From an uncultured Pseudanabaenaceae cyanobacterium (GTDB lineage Bacteria > Cyanobacteriota > Cyanobacteriia > PCC-9006 > JAAUQQ01), in contig CALLAT010000156.1 in NCBI GenBank assembly GCA_938002085.1, forward strand, positions 1-49,727: a stretch of DNA of 49,727 nucleotides. The letters are read 5' to 3'. Position 1 is the first letter of the stretch. Each line of letters starts with the position of its first letter. The translations under genes were made by a program, and so were the position numbers. A model generated the notes under the pieces. It saw only the letters and a list, made by a program, of their open reading frames with translations. It made no database searches and was not told where the DNA came from. Below, piece after piece: positions 27,788 to 36,236 of this stretch.

Positions 27788-28978
27788 ATGACCCTCGCCC
27801 ACAAGAAAGCGCGCCCCATCAAGCCCGGCGGGATCTACCCAGCAAAGGACCTCTGTAGCCAGTGCGGTCTCTGTGACACGACTTATATTCATTACGTCAA
27901 AGATGCCTGTGCGTTTCTAAACCAGCAATTTGACCATCTGGAAACTCAATCCCACGGTCGCTCCCGCGATCTGGACAACCCTGAAGAGCTTTACTTCGGT
28001 GTCCATCAAGACATGATGGCTGCTCAAAAGAAAGAGCCCATTGCTGGAGCCCAATGGACTGGCATTGTCAGCACTCTGGCGATCGAGATGCTGAACAAGG
28101 GGCTGGTAGAAGGCGTCATTTGTGTACAAAACACCAAAGAAGATCGCTTTGGTCCCATGCCTATAATTGCCCGCACACCCGAGGAAATCCTGGCGGCACG
28201 GGTCAATAAACCAACGCTCTCACCTAACCTGTCGGTGTTAGACCTGGTAGAGCAATCCGGCATGAAGCGATTGCTTGCTATTGGTGTGGGCTGCCAAATC
28301 CAAGCGCTGAGAGCCGTACAGGACAAAATTGGCCTAGAAAAGCTCTATGTCCTGGGAATGCCTTGCGTGGATAACGTCCATCGCGATGGTCTGAAAAAGT
28401 TTCTTGAAACGACGAGTCGCTCCCCCGAAACCGTTGTCCACTACGAGTTCATGCAGGACTTTAATGTCCACTTCCGCCATGAGGATGGCTCCGAGGAAAA
28501 GGTGCCGTTCTTTGGCCTCAAAACTAACCAGCTCAAAGATGTATTTGCACCATCTTGCCTCAGCTGCTTCGACTACACCAATGCCCTTGCGGATATTGTG
28601 GTGGGCTACATGGGGGCGCCCTTTGGCTGGCAATGGATTGTCGTGCGCAATGAAACCGGTGCGGAAATGCTGGAGTTGATCCAAGACCAAATTAAGACCC
28701 AGCCCGTGGAGAGCCAGGGCGATCGCAAGCCTGCGGTCCAGCAAAGCATCCCTGCCTACGAAAAAGGCGTCACCCTCCCCATGTGGGCGGCGAAGCTCAT
28801 GGGCGTCGTGATTGAAAAAATTGGTCCCAAGGGCTTGGAATACGGTCGCTTCTCCATCGACTCCCACTTCACTCGCAACTACTTGCACGTTAAGCGAAAG
28901 TACCCCAAGAAGTTAGATGCCCATGTACCAGAATTTGCCAAGCGCATCGTAGCTCAATACAAATTGCCGGAACAGTAA
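27788..28978 (+). CDS. bciB: Ferredoxin-dependent 3,8-divinyl chlorophyllide reductase BciB
   Basis: The 396-residue protein belongs to the coenzyme F420 hydrogenase/dehydrogenase beta-subunit family and has the size and sequence of the cyanobacterial BciB type (slr1923 of Synechocystis). A ferredoxin-like Cys cluster CSQCGLC (23-29) with Cys41 binds an Fe-S centre, and further Cys lie in VGCQIQAL, GMPCVDNVHRDG and APSCLSCFDYTNALADI. BciB reduces the 8-vinyl group in chlorophyll synthesis using reduced ferredoxin and FAD. The plant homologue HCAR instead reduces 7-hydroxymethyl chlorophyll, so family-level annotation must choose; the cyanobacterial setting favours BciB. It is monocistronic, with a hairpin at 29,170-29,214. 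Confidence 0.88.
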   Translation: MTLAHKKARPIKPGGIYPAKDLCSQCGLCDTTYIHYVKDACAFLNQQFDHLETQSHGRSRDLDNPEELYFGVHQDMMAAQKKEPIAGAQWTGIVSTLAIEMLNKGLVEGVICVQNTKEDRFGPMPIIARTPEEILAARVNKPTLSPNLSVLDLVEQSGMKRLLAIGVGCQIQALRAVQDKIGLEKLYVLGMPCVDNVHRDGLKKFLETTSRSPETVVHYEFMQDFNVHFRHEDGSEEKVPFFGLKTNQLKDVFAPSCLSCFDYTNALADIVVGYMGAPFGWQWIVVRNETGAEMLELIQDQIKTQPVESQGDRKPAVQQSIPAYEKGVTLPMWAAKLMGVVIEKIGPKGLEYGRFSIDSHFTRNYLHVKRKYPKKLDAHVPEFAKRIVAQYKLPEQ

Positions 28979-29293
28979 AAGCAAGATTGATTCATTCCAA
29001 GTTCGATTGAGTGAAACTCAATTCTCATCCATTGATCCCCGATCCCCTTGTAGGGAGCGAACTATCGTTTGCCCACAGGAAAATTGACGGAGATAGCAAT
29101 TTTCATCGGGTTTGCGATCGCAGCCCCCTGCTTCCGCTCACACACCCAACGCATAGCCTTCATCCAGCCCCAAGACAAATCCCGAGCAGATAATCTACTC
29201 GGGATTTGTCTTGGCAAAAGAATGAGGCTTCAATTAGGCCAAAGGGCTTCCCCCCTGTTGTTTTAGGGAAATGGCTGCGATGTCCCTACCCTG
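28979..29293. other. Convergent intergenic region after bciB
   Basis: Apart from the hairpin at 29,170-29,214 nothing is recognised here. The region separates bciB (+) from the conserved gene ending at 29,294 (-). Confidence 0.4.
29170..29214. terminator. Strong hairpin terminator
   Basis: A perfect 17-bp stem, 29,170-29,186 with 29,198-29,214, has the arm CCAAGACAAATCCCGAG. The loop interior (AGATAATCT) can pair further. It lies 192 bases after bciB and can also act on the opposing gene. Confidence 0.8.
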
Positions 29294-29761
29294 CTACAGC
29301 ACCTGATGGGTGTGGGAATGCTGCTTAACATTATCTTCTGCACTCACCACATGCTTCGCGTTCAGCACCCGCTTACGCTCCGTGGAGTAGTTCAGCTCGT
29401 TATAGCTGCTCCCCACCGCCACCCGCTCGGTATAAGCCGGATTCCGCAAGAACGTCCGCGCCGCCGAAGACGCCCGGAAGGCGAAGTCGTGGCAGAACTG
29501 AGCTTCTGCAGGAAACTCTGCTAGGCGCTGGGGCTCATTCCCAGCCATGATGCTCCCTAGGGTCGTGGCATGAATCGTTTTATAAGAAGTCGGAACTCCG
29601 GCCAGCAGTGTTTCGCTGGTGGAAGAAGGCACCGGTTCAATGACAGTAACTTCGCGAACTTCGCCATCTTCTTTGACAAAGCAGGTCGCTACACCCACGA
29701 ATAAATAATTCTCGGGGGCGAGGTCTTGAGCCTGGGGAAACGTGGATTCTGTTGTGGACAT
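29294..29761 (-). CDS. Conserved-looking protein of unknown function
   Basis: ATG at 29,761 (MSTTESTFPQAQDLAPENYL) gives 155 residues. It is soluble, with strands such as YLFVGVATCFVKEDGEVREV and TVIEPVPSS, then helical text (LAEFPAEAQFCHDFAFRASS, AARTFLRNPAYTERVAVG) and a polar tail rich in His and Lys. There is no signal peptide or membrane helix. I do not recognise a family. Regular composition, a defined start and a terminator upstream and downstream favour a real monocistronic gene. The in-frame extension to 29,788 seems less likely. Confidence 0.65.
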   Translation of the reverse strand: MSTTESTFPQAQDLAPENYLFVGVATCFVKEDGEVREVTVIEPVPSSTSETLLAGVPTSYKTIHATTLGSIMAGNEPQRLAEFPAEAQFCHDFAFRASSAARTFLRNPAYTERVAVGSSYNELNYSTERKRVLNAKHVVSAEDNVKQHSHTHQVL

Positions 29762-29914
29762 AGAACTAACCGCAATGGGGTGCAGCAATGCCCCTGCAAA
29801 ACAGTCCCTAAGCCAGTCCCATGAAAGGATAGAGTCTGGCGGTTAGAGCACAGTCATTACAGCTTGAGCGATCGCCTCTGAATCCTATCCCGCCAACTTG
29901 AATCCCCCCATGGA

Positions 29915-29947
29915 AAAGGCCGCAATCTTAACTGAGTTGCGGCCTTT
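29915..29947. terminator. Hairpin terminator for the gene at 30,045
   Basis: AAAGGCCGCAA (29,915-29,925) pairs with TTGCGGCCTTT (29,937-29,947). On the minus strand the stem is followed by a T run (TTTTCC), which suits the minus-strand gene ending at 30,045. Confidence 0.82.
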
Positions 29948-30044
29948 CTTCATATCGCTTATTCACCCCAAAGAAATGCTCCTCAACGGTTGTCATTCCT
30001 AAGCCGCAGCGTTATAGTACCCTTGTACTTTATTTTTGTAATTT

Positions 30045-30524
30045 CTAGTACGAAGGTTGTTGAATTCCACTACTCGTTCCGGGCTCAACCCACACAACAG
30101 GCTTTTGATTAGGGTCCGTGCGGTAGCTTTGCTGCTGCATCACGGCACTGCCCTGCATGGGGTCAAAGGTGCGGTTGAAGTCACTGCGTAGGCGACCCAC
30201 CCGAGTTTGGGTCGAAATCAGCTCAGAACGAATTTCCTTGAGCTGGGACTGCTGGGTCCAAAGAGACGGCACCAACTTGGCTAGGGCGGCTACGGAGACC
30301 GCAATCAAGACGCCATTAACGGATAACTTGATGAGGGTTTCACGCTTCATCTCTGCCATGCGCTGTTGCTGCTTGCGCTGGGCTAGAGCCTGACGGCGGG
30401 TACTGCGCCGCATGGTCTGGAGCTGAGTTTTGCTCGGTGCTACGGGCGGGCGAGTCGCCTGGGTTTTGCGAGCAGTTCTGGAACGGCGAGGTTGGCGGGC
30501 TGGGGTCGCTGTGGTGGCGTACAT
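30045..30524 (-). CDS. Small basic membrane protein with FtsL/DivIC-like layout
   Basis: The 159-residue protein has a very basic N-terminal cytoplasmic region (RQPRRSRTARKTQATRPP; RRSTRRQALAQRKQQQRMAE), one membrane helix (LSVNGVLIAVSVAALAKLVP), then a heptad-like periplasmic segment (WTQQSQLKEIRSELISTQTR, VGRLRSDFNRTF) and a Pro/Gln tail. This order (basic, helix, coiled coil) is that of FtsL/DivIC/FtsB cell-division proteins, but no family motif was identified, so the similarity is architectural only. It has its own terminator at 29,915-29,947. Confidence 0.7.
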   Translation of the reverse strand: MYATTATPARQPRRSRTARKTQATRPPVAPSKTQLQTMRRSTRRQALAQRKQQQRMAEMKRETLIKLSVNGVLIAVSVAALAKLVPSLWTQQSQLKEIRSELISTQTRVGRLRSDFNRTFDPMQGSAVMQQQSYRTDPNQKPVVWVEPGTSSGIQQPSY

Positions 30525-30988
30525 ATTTAGGAAGATTCGGTAGAGGTAACCGAGGCAGGAGTTGTAGCTTAACCAGCCCGTCTCTGAATAAGAGGAGGGG
30601 TGAGACTCCCAAACCCGCGTAGCAAATTTGTCCGTATAACTTACTTCGACTCTTTGGGTGTGTCAAAGACTTGGGGATATTACTCCTGAGGGCTCAGCCC
30701 CCTAAGGGGTGTGACCCTACAGCGCCTTTAAGCAATGGTTACTATAGCGCATCTTTCTCTAATGGAAGGCTCTTTGCCATGGGCAGATTGCTCTCTCCGC
30801 CGCTTTGTCCTCACCAGCCATTTAGAGGTTTGTGGAAAACTGACAGCTGAGCGAAGGTCATGTGACCTGAATTGACCTTGCATCTGACAATGCCTCTGCC
30901 CAAGAGATCGTCACGGCATCTCCCATGTCATACATTCATTAGCAGCTTAATTGCTGATCTCTCAGCAGCATGACCAAGCGATCTCACC
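30525..30988. other. Long intergenic region, nothing recognised
   Basis: About 460 bases, including GC-rich hairpin-like text near 30,689-30,720 (GGGCTCAGCCCCCTAAGGGG), show no reliable gene. A small RNA cannot be excluded; I see no match to 6S RNA, tmRNA, RNase P RNA or the Yfr1 core. Confidence 0.35.
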
Positions 30989-31108
30989 ATGAAAGCGCTC
31001 AACATTCTGTTGGCCGACATTGAGGCAAAGGGCTCAGGGAGCAAACAACAATTGCAGAAACTTGGGAGCCAGGAAGTCTGTTGGGAAAGCGTTGAAGAAT
31101 GTATATAA
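30989..31108 (+). CDS. Possible 39-residue small protein
   Basis: ATG at 30,989 opens a frame of 39 codons starting MKALNILLADIEAKGSG and ending VCWESVEECI. The text is amphipathic and lacks rare residues, and the stop codon touches the strong palindrome at 31,108-31,149, as expected for a small gene with its terminator. There is no clear ribosome-binding site, no family was recognised, and chance is a real possibility. Confidence 0.3.
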   Translation: MKALNILLADIEAKGSGSKQQLQKLGSQEVCWESVEECI

Positions 31109-31149
31109 TGACGAGTCCCAAAGAGCGATCGCTCCTTGGGACTCGTCAT
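31108..31149. repeat. 42-bp near-perfect palindrome centred on a HIP1 site
   Basis: The two 21-base halves are complementary at 20 of 21 positions, with GCGATCGC (31,125-31,132) exactly at the centre and ATGACGAGTCCCAA as the outer arm. There is almost no loop, unlike the usual terminators in this window. It lies about 140 bases after the psaM stop (minus strand) and could end that transcript. Confidence 0.8.
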
Positions 31150-31287
31150 GACTTCGATTAAGTCGCAGGCTATCCCCAGTCAAAACTGAGGAAGGCCGAT
31201 TTTAGCTAACGCGCAAACTGACCATTGGCCCAAACCCTCGATGATTCAAGAGAGTAAGTCAACACCAAGTTTTAACGTCATCAGTTA

Positions 31288-31377
31288 TTACTGATACAGC
31301 GCAGTACCCAGGCGGTAAGCCAAGATCGCAGGTATCAAAGAGAGAAGCAGGGCAACAATGATTTGTGAATCTGACAT
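31288..31377 (-). CDS. psaM: Photosystem I subunit XII, PsaM
   Basis: This 29-residue protein, MSDSQIIVALLLSLIPAILA and then YRLGTALYQ, matches PsaM in length, in the SD.QI start, the single helix with ..LLP/IPA.LA, and the [FY]RL.T.LY end. It ends with tandem TAA TAA stops. PsaM is a one-helix subunit at the trimer-facing side of photosystem I near PsaB and PsaI/L. The gene stands alone and is transcribed divergently from phoU. GGAG lies about 12 bases upstream of the start. It is short enough to be missed by standard gene finding. Confidence 0.92.
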   Translation of the reverse strand: MSDSQIIVALLLSLIPAILAYRLGTALYQ

Positions 31378-31715
31378 CTTATTGGTGGCTCCAATGCAGA
31401 AGGGATAGCTCTCCATAGCGTCGGCTAATAGCCGTCCAACGGCAATATGCACGTAATATCCCTTAACACTGCAATCATGAGGATGGGTGCGAGCCTGACT
31501 TTGGGTTGGTATTGGTAAATGTCATGGCCATCACCTCTGATTTTGGAGAGCAGTCGCTAGAATGGTTTTTTCAAATTGTTTCCAAAAGCCTGTCTATATA
31601 AGTAGGGCATCAGTTTTGTCAGTTTTTGTGGATGCTTGAGTCCTGTGGCTACCGTGGTGGGTACCCGAGGTCGATGTTTCCCAGAGCAGATGGCAAGCCT
31701 TTAAGCTTGATTCAT
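31378..31715. other. Divergent region between psaM and phoU
   Basis: About 340 bases contain the promoters of psaM (-) and phoU (+). TATATAAGTAGGG near 31,594-31,606 is a plausible -10-like element for phoU. I found no convincing tandem Pho box. In-frame alternative starts for phoU lie at 31,626 (TTG) and 31,674 (ATG). Confidence 0.35.
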
Positions 31716-32387
31716 ATGATTAATCTTTTTTCTGACAGCCCTAGTACAACCAGAACGCATTTTGAGCGCCAAATGAAGCGCGTTCAGCAAGATGTGCTCC
31801 GCATGGGAGCACTCGTCGAGAATTCTTGCTGGCTTTCCCGTCAAGCGCTCATTGCTCGCGATTTAGAGGCTGCTCAAAAGATTGCTCGCCAGGATAAAAA
31901 AGTCGATATCCTCTATCGCCAAATCGAACAGGATTGCGTGAATTTGATGGCCTTGCAGGCACCTGTGAGTCAGGATCTGCGGTTACTCAGTGCCTTGATG
32001 CAGCTGGTGCGAGATCTAGAGCGGATTGGGGATTACGCCCAGGATATTTGCGAGGTGGCTGTGCAGCTGTTTCCCTATCCTGAACAACCTGTGACGGACC
32101 GAGTGGCATTGATGCTGGATCGATGCCGAGCCATGGTGGCGTTGAGCCTAGAGGCACTCTCTAGCTTGGATCTGGAGTCGGCAAAGAGCATTCGAGAAAA
32201 AGATGACTTAGTCGATGATGATTACGAAAGTATCTATAACGCCCTGGTTCAAGAGCCGGATCTGCAGAATGGGGTTGAACCTATTGTCTTGATGTCTCTG
32301 GTGATTCGCTACTTGGAGCGAATTGCGGACCATGCTACGAACATTGGTGATCGCATCACTTACATCATCACGGGAGAACGCTTCTAA
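31716..32387 (+). CDS. phoU: Phosphate signalling protein PhoU
   Basis: From ATG at 31,716 the product is 223 residues, the usual PhoU length. It has two PhoU repeats of three helices: THFERQMKRVQQDVLRMGAL and VRDLERIGDYAQDICEVA in the first, and VDDDYESIYNAL and VIRYLERIADHATNIGDRI in the second, with the metal-binding E/D.xxRxxD-type motifs ERIGDYA and ERIADHATNI. PhoU is the negative regulator linking the Pst phosphate transporter and the PhoR-type kinase. Neither pst nor phoB/phoR genes are in the window, so this is an unlinked copy. A longer start at 31,674 has a nearby GAGG and remains possible. Confidence 0.93.
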   Translation: MINLFSDSPSTTRTHFERQMKRVQQDVLRMGALVENSCWLSRQALIARDLEAAQKIARQDKKVDILYRQIEQDCVNLMALQAPVSQDLRLLSALMQLVRDLERIGDYAQDICEVAVQLFPYPEQPVTDRVALMLDRCRAMVALSLEALSSLDLESAKSIREKDDLVDDDYESIYNALVQEPDLQNGVEPIVLMSLVIRYLERIADHATNIGDRITYIITGERF

Positions 32388-32778
32388 GCAACTTTAGTTC
32401 TGGGCTTACTTAGTGGGCTTTAATACGAGTACCTGTGAGAAAAATCAAAGAAGCAATGACTTAGAGAGAGGCAGGCCTTCTACGCAAAGGCGGTGTCATG
32501 GCTTGAAAATTCTGTTTAGGGCATTGACGCCTGTAACTCAGAGGTTTACGGTTTCTAGGATCGGTTCTTGATCTGGCAACTTTTAGATGTGCCTAAGTTG
32601 ACTGGCTTAAGGCTTGAGGTTTAATTCGATTGTCGCAAATCTCCGAAGCATCGTTTCAATCTGCGACCCGTTAAACCTTTTCCTAGGCAGTCGTTCAAGA
32701 GAGCCGTAGTGACCGAGTCCATCTTGTTGGACTGTTCGTTCGACCTACAACTGCGTAGCGCAATCCGCTGAGGCCTCC
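32388..32778. other. Intergenic region and structured leader of the RNB gene
   Basis: About 390 bases precede the ribonuclease gene. Inside are a long-range stem GGTTTAA (32,618-32,624) with TTAAACC (32,671-32,677), an inner GTCGCA/TGCGAC pairing, and a hairpin AGTCCATCTTGTTGGACT (32,716-32,733). GAGG (32,770-32,773) five bases before the ATG is a good ribosome-binding site. The structures suggest a long folded 5' untranslated region, but this is inference. Confidence 0.4.
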
Positions 32779-35136
32779 ATGAAGTTTTCCGTTGCAACCT
32801 TGCTGGCAACCCTTGCCGATGACAAGTTTGTTGGTGCCAAGGTTCTAGAAAAAAAGCTGGGTTGCGAAGATGAATCCAGCTTGAAGCAGTTGCAGATTGC
32901 CTTAGATGCCTTAGAAAAGACTGGGATCATTGAAAAGGAGCGGAGCAAGTACCGCCGCGTTCAAGAGACGGGCTATGTGGAAGGGCGACTGCGTTGCTCG
33001 AGCAAGGGCTTTTGCTTTGCCATCCAAGACTCGGAGGATGCAGAGGATATCTACATCCGCGAGAGCAAGCTGAATCACGCTTGGAATGGCGATCGCGTCC
33101 TCGTTTCAGTGACCAAAGAAGCCAGCCGTCGACGTAGTCCCGAGGGACAAGTTCGGCTGATTCTGGAGCGGGCAAATACCTCCGTCTTGGCACGCATTAA
33201 AGCGGATGAGGCTGCGACTGAAAACTTTAAGGCTGTCCCGTTGGACGATCGCCTCCTGTTTGAAGTTGATTTGAGCCAGGAGACCGAAGACCTCAGCGAA
33301 GCCAATGAGCACCTCGTCAATGTTGAGGTGGTGCGATATCCCCTCGGTCGCCATGCGCCCCTGGGTCGCGTCACCCAAGTACTGGGAGGAGATGCCGAAG
33401 CCGCTGCAGATATCGATATTGTTTGCTGTAAGCACAGCCTGCCTGGAGAGTTCTCCGAAGCAGTGAAGGCTGCGGAGAAAGCCCTGCCCACCCGATTGCG
33501 TAAGGCTGAACAGAAGGGGCGGCTGGATCTACGGGAATTAGACACCGTTGCGATTTATGCCGCAACCCCCGGTGCCGATGCGGACATGGTAGATAACGCC
33601 GTTTCCATTGAGAAAACCGATGAAGGCTGGCGCTTGATTGTCCATGTGGCTGATGTTGCCAGCTATGTTCCCCTTGATTCCCCCATTGATCAAGCGGCAA
33701 AACAGCGAGGTAATGCGGTGTATCTGGGTGAGACCGTCTTGCCCATGTTGCCGGAGCATCTGGCCTATAACCTCTGTAGCTTCCAGACCAGCAAGGATCG
33801 TTTGGCCATGTCGGTGCTTATTAGCATCAACGAAGAAGGAGAACTGCTGCGTTACGAAATTCAGCCCTCCATGATCAACGCCAATGCGGCGGTGACTTAC
33901 GATCAGGCCCAGGCGATTCTGGAGCGCACGTCCAAGACGCGCAATATCAAGAAGTTTGCGCCGGTCTACGACCTGTTGGAGCAGGTGCATGCGGTGGGTG
34001 AGCTGCTGGAGAACCAGCGCCATGCCAGGGGCTCTTTTGAGCTAAACCTGCCAGAGCGGCTGCCGGATTTGAGTGATGCCACGGCGAAGGTCTCGCCTGT
34101 ATTTAGTAATGCCGCGTTTAATGATGAGGCTTTGGGGGCATTGGTCAGCACGGGAGAGCTAACGATGCGGTCCCGCATTCGTGAGTTCATGGTCTTGGCG
34201 AACCAGCTTGTAGCAGAGCATTTACAAGCGTTGTCTGTGCCCCTGCTATTCCGTGCCCATCGCTTGCCCGAGGTGCCTGCGGCCCAGGAGTTAATCAAGC
34301 TGGTGACCAACCTTGGCATCGAGATGGAGCTGGATGATGAGGAGGTGGTGATCTCTTGGGATTACCAAAACTTCCTAGCGAAGTTTGCTGAGAATGATGC
34401 TGAGCGGGTGTTGATCTATCAGCTCCAGCAAACTCTCAAGCCAGCAACCTATAGCCTTACCCCTGGATTACACTTTGGCTTGGCCTTGGACAATGGCTAT
34501 ACCCACTTTGCCTCTCCAGCGCGGCGCTACTGCGATTTGATGACCCAGCGAGTGCTCCATGCGGTGTTTGAACATGGCCGCGATCGCCGCACCACGCGCT
34601 CTAAAGAACGGGTCGATCTGCACAGCAGTGAATTCCATGAGTACATTGCCTGGAATATCCTGCCCCCAGATATTCACCAAGAGCTAGAGCTGCAATTCCA
34701 GGCCACGGTGGTTCAACTGGGTGAGCGGGAGAATCGTGCCCAGGAAGCTGAGGCGGATTTGATTGGCCTCAAGAAGGCTGAGCTGATGAAGGCTCGTACC
34801 GGGGAGGTCTTCCCCGGCCTGATTACACGGGTGCAGAACTATGGCTTCTTTGTGGAGCTCGATGGTTGGTTTGTGGAGGGCTTGGTCCATGTCAGCTCCC
34901 TGAAGGATGACTGGTACGAGCACCGCATTCGCCAGCAGCGTTTGGTGGGCCGCAAGAATCGCCAGCAATATAGTTTGGGCGACCACGTTGAGGTTCAGGT
35001 TAAGAGCGTGGACTATTACCGTCAGCAAATTGATTTGATTGTGATGGGGGGGGGCAGCGAAAATGATGAGCTGGATGAAGTGGATCAACAGCTAGAAGTA
35101 GGCTTGGATTTGGAGACTGAGGACGATTCAGAATAA
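32779..35136 (+). CDS. RNB-domain ribonuclease (RNase II/R family, VacB/Zam-like) with altered active site
   Basis: The 785-residue protein has an N-terminal winged-helix-like region (about 1-60), cold-shock/OB segments (YVEGRLRCSSKGFCFAIQD), the RNB domain (about 245-600) and a C-terminal S1 domain (GEVFPGLITRVQNYGFFVEL). RNB features such as RLIVHVADVASYV, LPMLPEHLAYNLCSF, DRLAMSVLI and THFASPARRYCDLMTQRV are intact. However, the Asp cluster that binds magnesium, usually like TIDPxDAKDFDDA, reads VAIYAATPGADADMVDNA (257-274): the first Asp is Tyr260 and the last is Asn273. It may be a weak or non-catalytic RNA-binding member. Cyanobacterial Zam proteins are RNB homologues of similar size. 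A good ribosome-binding site supports the start. Confidence 0.85.
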   Translation: MKFSVATLLATLADDKFVGAKVLEKKLGCEDESSLKQLQIALDALEKTGIIEKERSKYRRVQETGYVEGRLRCSSKGFCFAIQDSEDAEDIYIRESKLNHAWNGDRVLVSVTKEASRRRSPEGQVRLILERANTSVLARIKADEAATENFKAVPLDDRLLFEVDLSQETEDLSEANEHLVNVEVVRYPLGRHAPLGRVTQVLGGDAEAAADIDIVCCKHSLPGEFSEAVKAAEKALPTRLRKAEQKGRLDLRELDTVAIYAATPGADADMVDNAVSIEKTDEGWRLIVHVADVASYVPLDSPIDQAAKQRGNAVYLGETVLPMLPEHLAYNLCSFQTSKDRLAMSVLISINEEGELLRYEIQPSMINANAAVTYDQAQAILERTSKTRNIKKFAPVYDLLEQVHAVGELLENQRHARGSFELNLPERLPDLSDATAKVSPVFSNAAFNDEALGALVSTGELTMRSRIREFMVLANQLVAEHLQALSVPLLFRAHRLPEVPAAQELIKLVTNLGIEMELDDEEVVISWDYQNFLAKFAENDAERVLIYQLQQTLKPATYSLTPGLHFGLALDNGYTHFASPARRYCDLMTQRVLHAVFEHGRDRRTTRSKERVDLHSSEFHEYIAWNILPPDIHQELELQFQATVVQLGERENRAQEAEADLIGLKKAELMKARTGEVFPGLITRVQNYGFFVELDGWFVEGLVHVSSLKDDWYEHRIRQQRLVGRKNRQQYSLGDHVEVQVKSVDYYRQQIDLIVMGGGSENDELDEVDQQLEVGLDLETEDDSE

Positions 35137-35492
35137 ACCTGTTCCTAGCTTCTCTGGAGACCAGCCAAACCGTAGACTGGAAAAGGAGCTTCTTGGAACG
35201 AGGATTGAATTGGAACGTTGGATATGGGCCTGGTTAGGGAGATGCTACGTTGCGTCTCTTTTGGTGGACCGGGTTTAATCTCAAACCCCACTGGCTAATC
35301 CCTGAATCTTCAGCGCTCTCGTGGCTGTTCGTCCCTATGGGGAACTGATGGAATTGAGCTTTATTCAATCGAATTGGGTCTGATCCAATTTTCATTTCTG
35401 AAGCTTGGCTGGCACTTTGGTCGGTCCAATGTCTATTCCAGAGCATTTCTTTGACTTCACCTGCAAATCTGCCTCAACAGCAGGCATACCCT
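35137..35492. other. Intergenic region between the RNB gene and ubiX
   Basis: About 355 bases contain no recognised gene, RNA or strong terminator. An in-frame TTG at 35,451 could extend ubiX by 14 codons. Confidence 0.35.
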
Positions 35493-36134
35493 ATGCCTAC
35501 TGCTTCTACTCCACCGCTGATTTTAGGAATCACTGGGGCCTCGGCTCTGATCTACGCGGTGCGTGCCCTGAAGCATCTGCTCAATGCTGGCTACTGCGTT
35601 GATGTGGTGGCTTCTAAATCTGTGCAGATGGTGTGGCAAGCGGAGGATGGTATCGCCATGCCCGCTGCTCCCCAAGCCCAAGCCGCCTTTTGGCGTGACC
35701 AGGCTGGGGTGCCAGAGTCGGGTCAGTTGACTTGCCATGCCTGGGGAAATGTGGGGGCTACCATTGCCAGTGGGTCTTACCGCACCCTGGGCATGATTGT
35801 GATGCCTTGCTCTATGAGCACTGTGGGAAAGATTGCTGCTGGGCTGAGCAGTGACCTACTGCTGCGAGCCGCAGATGTGCAGCTTAAGGAGGGGCGCAAG
35901 TTGGTGATTGTGCCTCGGGAAACCCCTTTAAGCTTGATTCATTTGCGTAACTTGACGACCTTGGCGGAAGCAGGGGCTCGTATTGTTCCAGCCATTCCCG
36001 CTTGGTATCACCATCCCCAGACGATTGATGATTTGGTGGACTTTGTTGTAGCTCGTGCCTTGGATAGCTTTGAGCTGGACTGTGTCCCATTGAACCGTTG
36101 GGAAGGACCTGTGAAGGACCGAGAGAAGGAGTGA
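35493..36134 (+). CDS. ubiX: Flavin prenyltransferase UbiX
   Basis: From ATG at 35,493 the product is 213 residues. It shows the UbiX/Pad1 flavoprotein pattern: LILGITGASALIYAVRALKH at the FMN site, DVVASKSVQMVW, GSYRTLGMIVMPCSMSTVGK (with the family MPCSM.T motif), LSSDLLLRAADVQLKEGRKL and VPRETPLSLIHLRNL. UbiX joins dimethylallyl phosphate to FMN to make prenyl-FMN, the cofactor of UbiD decarboxylases. In cyanobacteria it serves the prenylquinone pathway. The LapA-like gene follows after 102 bases on the same strand, so cotranscription is possible. Confidence 0.94.
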   Translation: MPTASTPPLILGITGASALIYAVRALKHLLNAGYCVDVVASKSVQMVWQAEDGIAMPAAPQAQAAFWRDQAGVPESGQLTCHAWGNVGATIASGSYRTLGMIVMPCSMSTVGKIAAGLSSDLLLRAADVQLKEGRKLVIVPRETPLSLIHLRNLTTLAEAGARIVPAIPAWYHHPQTIDDLVDFVVARALDSFELDCVPLNRWEGPVKDREKE

Positions 36135-36236
36135 GGCCGGCCTAGGGGTTACATTCTGTTGTGCTTCGAGCCTTTTGTGCCTTTCCGACTCTCCATTGAC
36201 TGAGTAGACTGGACTAGACCCGTTGCCGCCGTCGCT

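Noticed and set aside
30928..31149. 73-codon minus-strand frame over the HIP1 palindrome
   Set aside because: It begins inside the palindrome and is rich in Ser, Leu and Cys with no recognisable pattern; the opposite strand offers a simpler small frame.
28979..32778. tRNA or housekeeping RNA genes in the longer intergenic gaps
   Set aside because: No T-arm-like GGTTCGAATCC pattern or known RNA core was seen; folding and covariance searches were not possible here.
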